Of a stretch of DNA of 8,871 nucleotides, positions 6,198-8,871 are shown in pieces (positions within the stretch are counted from its first letter, which is position 1; every line of letters starts with the position of its first letter). Both the position numbers and the translations under genes were made by a program. The notes beneath the pieces are model-generated. The model was not told the DNA's origin. It did not search any database and saw only the letters and a program-made list of their open reading frames with translations. Source of the DNA: an uncultured Eubacteriales bacterium (GTDB lineage: Bacteria > Bacillota_A > Clostridia > Christensenellales > Aristaeellaceae); assembly GCA_902775835.1 (NCBI GenBank), contig CACYNZ010000148.1, positions 1 through 8,871 on the forward strand. The letters run 5' to 3'.

Positions 6198-7226
6198 GTG
6201 GGCATGAAGGAAAGGATCCAGGAGATCCGGGAAAAAATGCTCCAGGAAATGGACGGCGTGAAGGACCGGCAGAGCCTGGAAGACATCCGGGTGCGGATGC
6301 TTGGCAAGAAAGGTGAACTGACGGCGCTTCTGCGTTCCATGGGACAGCTGGATCCGTCGGAGCGGCCCCAGGCGGGACAGATGATCAACGAAGCCCGGGA
6401 AAAATTCACGGACATGCTGGAAAAGCGCGGCAATGAACTCAAGGCCATGGAGCGTGAGCTTCAGCTGCGCAGCGAATATCTGGACGTGACCCAGCCGGCA
6501 CCGGTGCCCCCGGTGGGCAGCGAGCATCCCATTCATCTGGTGATGAATGAGATGGTGGAAGTCTTCACGGGCATGGGCTTTGAAGTGCTGGAAGGCCCGG
6601 AAGTGGAGCTGGATCACTATAACTTTGAGCTGATGAACATCCCGAAGAACCATCCGGCCCGGGATGCCCAGGATACCTTCTATGTGGATGACAATGTGGT
6701 GCTGCGCACGCACACCAGCCCCATGCAGGCCCGTGCCATGCTGACCCGCAAGCCGCCCATCCGCGTGATCTGCCCCGGCCGCGTGTACCGCGCCGATGAG
6801 GTGGACGCCACCCACAGCCCGGTGTTCCATCAGATGGAAGGCCTTGTGGTGGACAAGGACGTGAACATGGCGGACCTGCGCGGCACGCTGAATGCGTTTG
6901 CCGAGCAGATCTACGGCAAGGGCATCACCACGCGCTTCCGTCCCAGCTTCTTCCCGTTCACGGAACCGTCCACGGAAGTGGACCTGACCTGCTCCAGCTG
7001 CCACGGCAAGGGCTGCCGCATCTGCAAGGGAACCGGCTGGATCGAGGTGCTCGGCGCCGGCATGGTCAATCCGCGGGTGCTGGAAATGTGCGGGATTGAT
7101 TCCAGCGTGTATTCGGGCTTTGCCTTCGGCATTGGTCTGGAGCGCATTGCCATGCTTCGTTACGGCATTTCCGACATGCGTCTGCTCTATGAGGGCGATG
7201 TCCGGTTCCTGTCGCAGTTCCGCTGA
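6198..7226 (+). CDS. pheS: Phenylalanyl-tRNA synthetase alpha subunit
   Basis: This is the catalytic subunit of the cytoplasmic (alpha-beta)2 class II synthetase that charges tRNA-Phe with phenylalanine using ATP. From the GTG at 6198 it is 342 aa, the usual bacterial length. Residues 1-90 form the N-terminal coiled-coil arm that contacts tRNA. The catalytic core shows THTSPMQAR (171-179), motif 2 with RVYRADEVDATHSPVFHQMEG (195-215), FFPFTEPS (251-258) and motif 3 GFAFGIGLERIAMLRYG (307-323). A CxxC-x4-CxxC cluster (Cys265, 268, 273, 276), as in many Firmicutes PheS proteins, may bind zinc. I chose GTG 6198 because AGGGA at 6186-6190 sits seven bases upstream. ATG 6204 is in frame but 13 bases away, so it is the alternative. 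The frame's extension upstream of 6198 is T-box leader and not coding. The stop at 7224-7226 is followed after 15 bases by pheT. Confidence 0.97.
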   Translation: MGMKERIQEIREKMLQEMDGVKDRQSLEDIRVRMLGKKGELTALLRSMGQLDPSERPQAGQMINEAREKFTDMLEKRGNELKAMERELQLRSEYLDVTQPAPVPPVGSEHPIHLVMNEMVEVFTGMGFEVLEGPEVELDHYNFELMNIPKNHPARDAQDTFYVDDNVVLRTHTSPMQARAMLTRKPPIRVICPGRVYRADEVDATHSPVFHQMEGLVVDKDVNMADLRGTLNAFAEQIYGKGITTRFRPSFFPFTEPSTEVDLTCSSCHGKGCRICKGTGWIEVLGAGMVNPRVLEMCGIDSSVYSGFAFGIGLERIAMLRYGISDMRLLYEGDVRFLSQFR

Positions 7227-7241
7227 GAAGGGGGTAAGATT

Positions 7242-8621
7242 GTGAAAGTACCGATGAAATGGATCCGCGATTATACGCCCTGCGAGGTGGACGCGGCAAA
7301 GTTCCAGAGCAGCATGATCATGATCGGCAATGCTGTGGAAGGATATGAAGAGCTCGGAGCCGAGGTGGACCATGTGGTGGTCGGCCGGGTGGAGGAGTGC
7401 GTGCCGCACCCTGACTCGGATCATCTGCATGTATGCCAGGTGAATGTGGGCGGCGAGGCCCCCATTCAGATCGTATGCGGCGCACCCAATGTGGCCGTGG
7501 GCCAGCTGGTGCCCGTGGCCCTGGAAGGCGCGCATCTCCCGGGCGGCGTGAAGATCAAGAAGGGCAAGCTGAGGGGCCAGCTTTCCATGGGCATGATCTG
7601 CTCCGGTCCCGAACTGGGCGTGCCCACGGATCTGTATCCCTCCGTGGGCGAGGAAGGCATTCTGGTGTTCCGGGAGGATTATCCCCTGGGCGCGGATGTG
7701 AAGCCGATTCTCGGTCTTGACGAGACCGTGTTTGATTTTGAAGTGCTGGCCAACCGTCCGGACTGCCTGAGCGTCTGGGGCCTGGCCCGCGAGGCGGCCG
7801 TGGCCACCGGCACGCAGTTCCATCAGCCGGAGATCACGGTGAAGGAATGCGGCGGGGATATCCACGACTATGTGAAGGTGGAAGTGGAAGCACCGGACCT
7901 GTGCCCGCGCTACGTGGCCCGTGTGGTCAAGAACGTGCGCGTGAAGGAAAGCCCGCTGTGGCTGCGCCAGTACCTGTACGGCGCCGGCATGCGCAGCATC
8001 AACAATGTGGTGGATATCACCAACTTCGTGATGCTGGAGACCGGACATCCCATGCACGCCTTTGACCTGGACATGGTGGACGGACAGCACATCATTGTGC
8101 GCCGCGCGGTGGAAGGCGAGCACATCACCACCCTGGACGGCAAGGAGCATCCGCTCACCGCCGGACAGCTGGTGATCTGCGACGAGAACAAGCCGGCCTG
8201 CGTGGCGGGCATCATGGGCGGCGAGGAAAGCGAGATCACGGAGAAAACGCATACCCTGATGTTCGAGTGTGCCGTGTTCGATTACGCGGCCACGCGTCTG
8301 ACCAGCCGCGCCCTGGGCATCCGCACCGAGTCCAGCGGCCGCTTTGAGAAGGGCGTCAACCAGCGCACGGCGCTGGAGGCCATCAACCGCGCCTGCCAGA
8401 TGATCAATGAACTGGATGCGGGCGACGTGGTCAGCGGGATCATTGACCTGTATCCCGAACCCCTGGGCGAGCAGAAGGTGGAGGCCAGCTGCGAGCGCAT
8501 CGCGTCGTCGATGGGACCATCAGAGGAGACCTTCTCCTCCTTCTTGGAGGCTGCCTTCTGGACCCTCGTTGCCGGCTGGACAGGATGGATGCCGGTCTTT
8601 TCCTGCGCTGCCTTGAGATAG
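7242..8621 (+). CDS. pheT: Phenylalanyl-tRNA synthetase beta subunit, truncated and joined to foreign sequence
   Basis: This is the beta subunit of phenylalanyl-tRNA synthetase, partner of PheS. It starts at GTG 7242 (reads MKVPMKWIRDYTP), with AAGGGGG seven bases upstream. Residues about 40-150 are the OB-fold tRNA-binding domain (VGRVEECVPHPDSDHLHVCQV, then IVCGAPNV). Residues about 213-390 are the B3/B4 editing domain, with RSINNVVDITNFVMLETGHPMHAFD, AGIMGGEES and ESSGRFEKGVN. The B5 domain should follow, but the match ends at CERI (417-420, near base 8501) where the family continues with an Asn-Arg-Leu-Leu-Gly-like segment. Codons 421-459 (8502-8618) translate the wrong strand of a thioredoxin reductase gene and end by chance at 8621. 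A normal PheT is about 800 aa, so roughly half is missing. That half holds the B5 domain and the remaining core and tRNA anticodon-binding parts. The real gene is almost certainly intact in the source organism. Confidence 0.9.
   Translation: MKVPMKWIRDYTPCEVDAAKFQSSMIMIGNAVEGYEELGAEVDHVVVGRVEECVPHPDSDHLHVCQVNVGGEAPIQIVCGAPNVAVGQLVPVALEGAHLPGGVKIKKGKLRGQLSMGMICSGPELGVPTDLYPSVGEEGILVFREDYPLGADVKPILGLDETVFDFEVLANRPDCLSVWGLAREAAVATGTQFHQPEITVKECGGDIHDYVKVEVEAPDLCPRYVARVVKNVRVKESPLWLRQYLYGAGMRSINNVVDITNFVMLETGHPMHAFDLDMVDGQHIIVRRAVEGEHITTLDGKEHPLTAGQLVICDENKPACVAGIMGGEESEITEKTHTLMFECAVFDYAATRLTSRALGIRTESSGRFEKGVNQRTALEAINRACQMINELDAGDVVSGIIDLYPEPLGEQKVEASCERIASSMGPSEETFSSFLEAAFWTLVAGWTGWMPVFSCAALR
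8482..8510. other. Probable chimeric junction: pheT joined to inverted trxB
   Basis: PheT similarity ends at 8501 and thioredoxin reductase similarity begins on the opposite strand at about 8490-8502. The segment TGCGAGCGCATC reads acceptably in both genes: CERI in PheT, and DAMRSQ on the other strand. A short shared stretch therefore probably caused the join. An essential gene cut in half argues for artefact over true rearrangement. Confidence 0.65.
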
Positions 8622-8871
8622 CGCTCCATCTCCGTCGCCGTGGCAGCGCCCTCGCCGATTGCGGTAGCGACCTGGCGGAGCCTCTTCTGGCAGATGTCTC
8701 CTGCCGCGAAGAGCCCGTCTGCTGTCGTCATCTGGTGCTCATCCGTAATCACATAGCCCTGAGGATCGAGCTCGGCAAGGCCCTGCGCCAGCTCTGTTGC
8801 CGGCGCATAGCCAACAAAGACGAAGACGCCGACAGTCCCTCCATCCTCAGGCTTCACCTCATGAGTCTCGC
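8490..8871 (-). CDS. trxB: Thioredoxin reductase, C-terminal part (truncated at both ends)
   Basis: On the minus strand the frame enters at the window edge with ETHEVKPEDGG. It continues GVFVFVGYAPATELAQGL, GYVITDEHQMTTADGLFAAGDICQ and RLRQVATAIGEGAATATEMERYL. These are the NADPH-domain end and the second FAD-contact motif (G-[LV]-FAAGD) of low-molecular-weight thioredoxin reductase, the flavoprotein that reduces thioredoxin with NADPH. The redox CxxC lies upstream, outside the window. After the point where standard proteins end, about 40 further residues follow: a Lys/Glu-rich linker, then GPIDDAMRSQ. This suggests an enzyme with an added C-terminal domain. The match stops near 8490 where pheT begins; the frame stays open to 8282 only by chance. 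No start or stop of its own is present. A related flavin disulfide reductase cannot be excluded. Confidence 0.8.

Noticed and set aside
6150..8252. A 700-aa minus-strand open frame antisense to pheS and pheT.
   Set aside because: His/Ala/Gly-rich translation without a recognisable domain, lying over two certain synthetase genes on the + strand.

Overview
The window reads as a fragment of a GC-rich low-GC-type (Bacillota/Clostridia-like) bacterium. The grounds are a canonical T-box riboswitch ahead of pheST, a substrate-binding (S) component of an ECF vitamin/cofactor transporter, TTTACA/TATAAT-like promoters, strong purine-rich ribosome binding sites, and a large zinc-ribbon/membrane/TPR-like protein of a kind found in anaerobic gut and rumen Clostridia. 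Genus cannot be read from the sequence.

The central block (about 820 to 8500) is compositionally uniform and coherent. An ECF-S fragment on the + strand converges on a three-gene minus-strand set. In transcription order this set is a 236-aa secreted cysteine-rich protein (5751 to 5041), a 1087-aa zinc-ribbon, single-pass membrane protein with sixteen 37-residue TPR-like repeats (4953 to 1690), and a GNAT acetyltransferase (1673 to 1146). The two converging units share a bidirectional terminator at 1122-1150. A second + strand terminator is embedded in the acetyltransferase 3' coding end. A divergent promoter region (5752-5907) separates this set from the + strand pheS-pheT operon, which is led by a phenylalanine-type T-box with specifier TTC, a UGGU antiterminator bulge and an intrinsic terminator.

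Both outer ends do not belong to the central block. Bases 1 to about 815 encode the middle of a GH35-type beta-galactosidase of clearly lower GC, which runs in frame into the ECF-S protein. At about 8490-8502 pheT stops matching its family just as its B5 domain should begin, and the DNA continues as the C-terminal part of an inverted thioredoxin reductase. Each join sits in a short stretch that fits both partners. That is the signature of assembly or library chimeras, though recombination is not excluded. I found no convincing new defence, mobile or CRISPR system. The best candidates for something little described are the repeat protein with its envelope-linked neighbours and the coding/terminator overlap.
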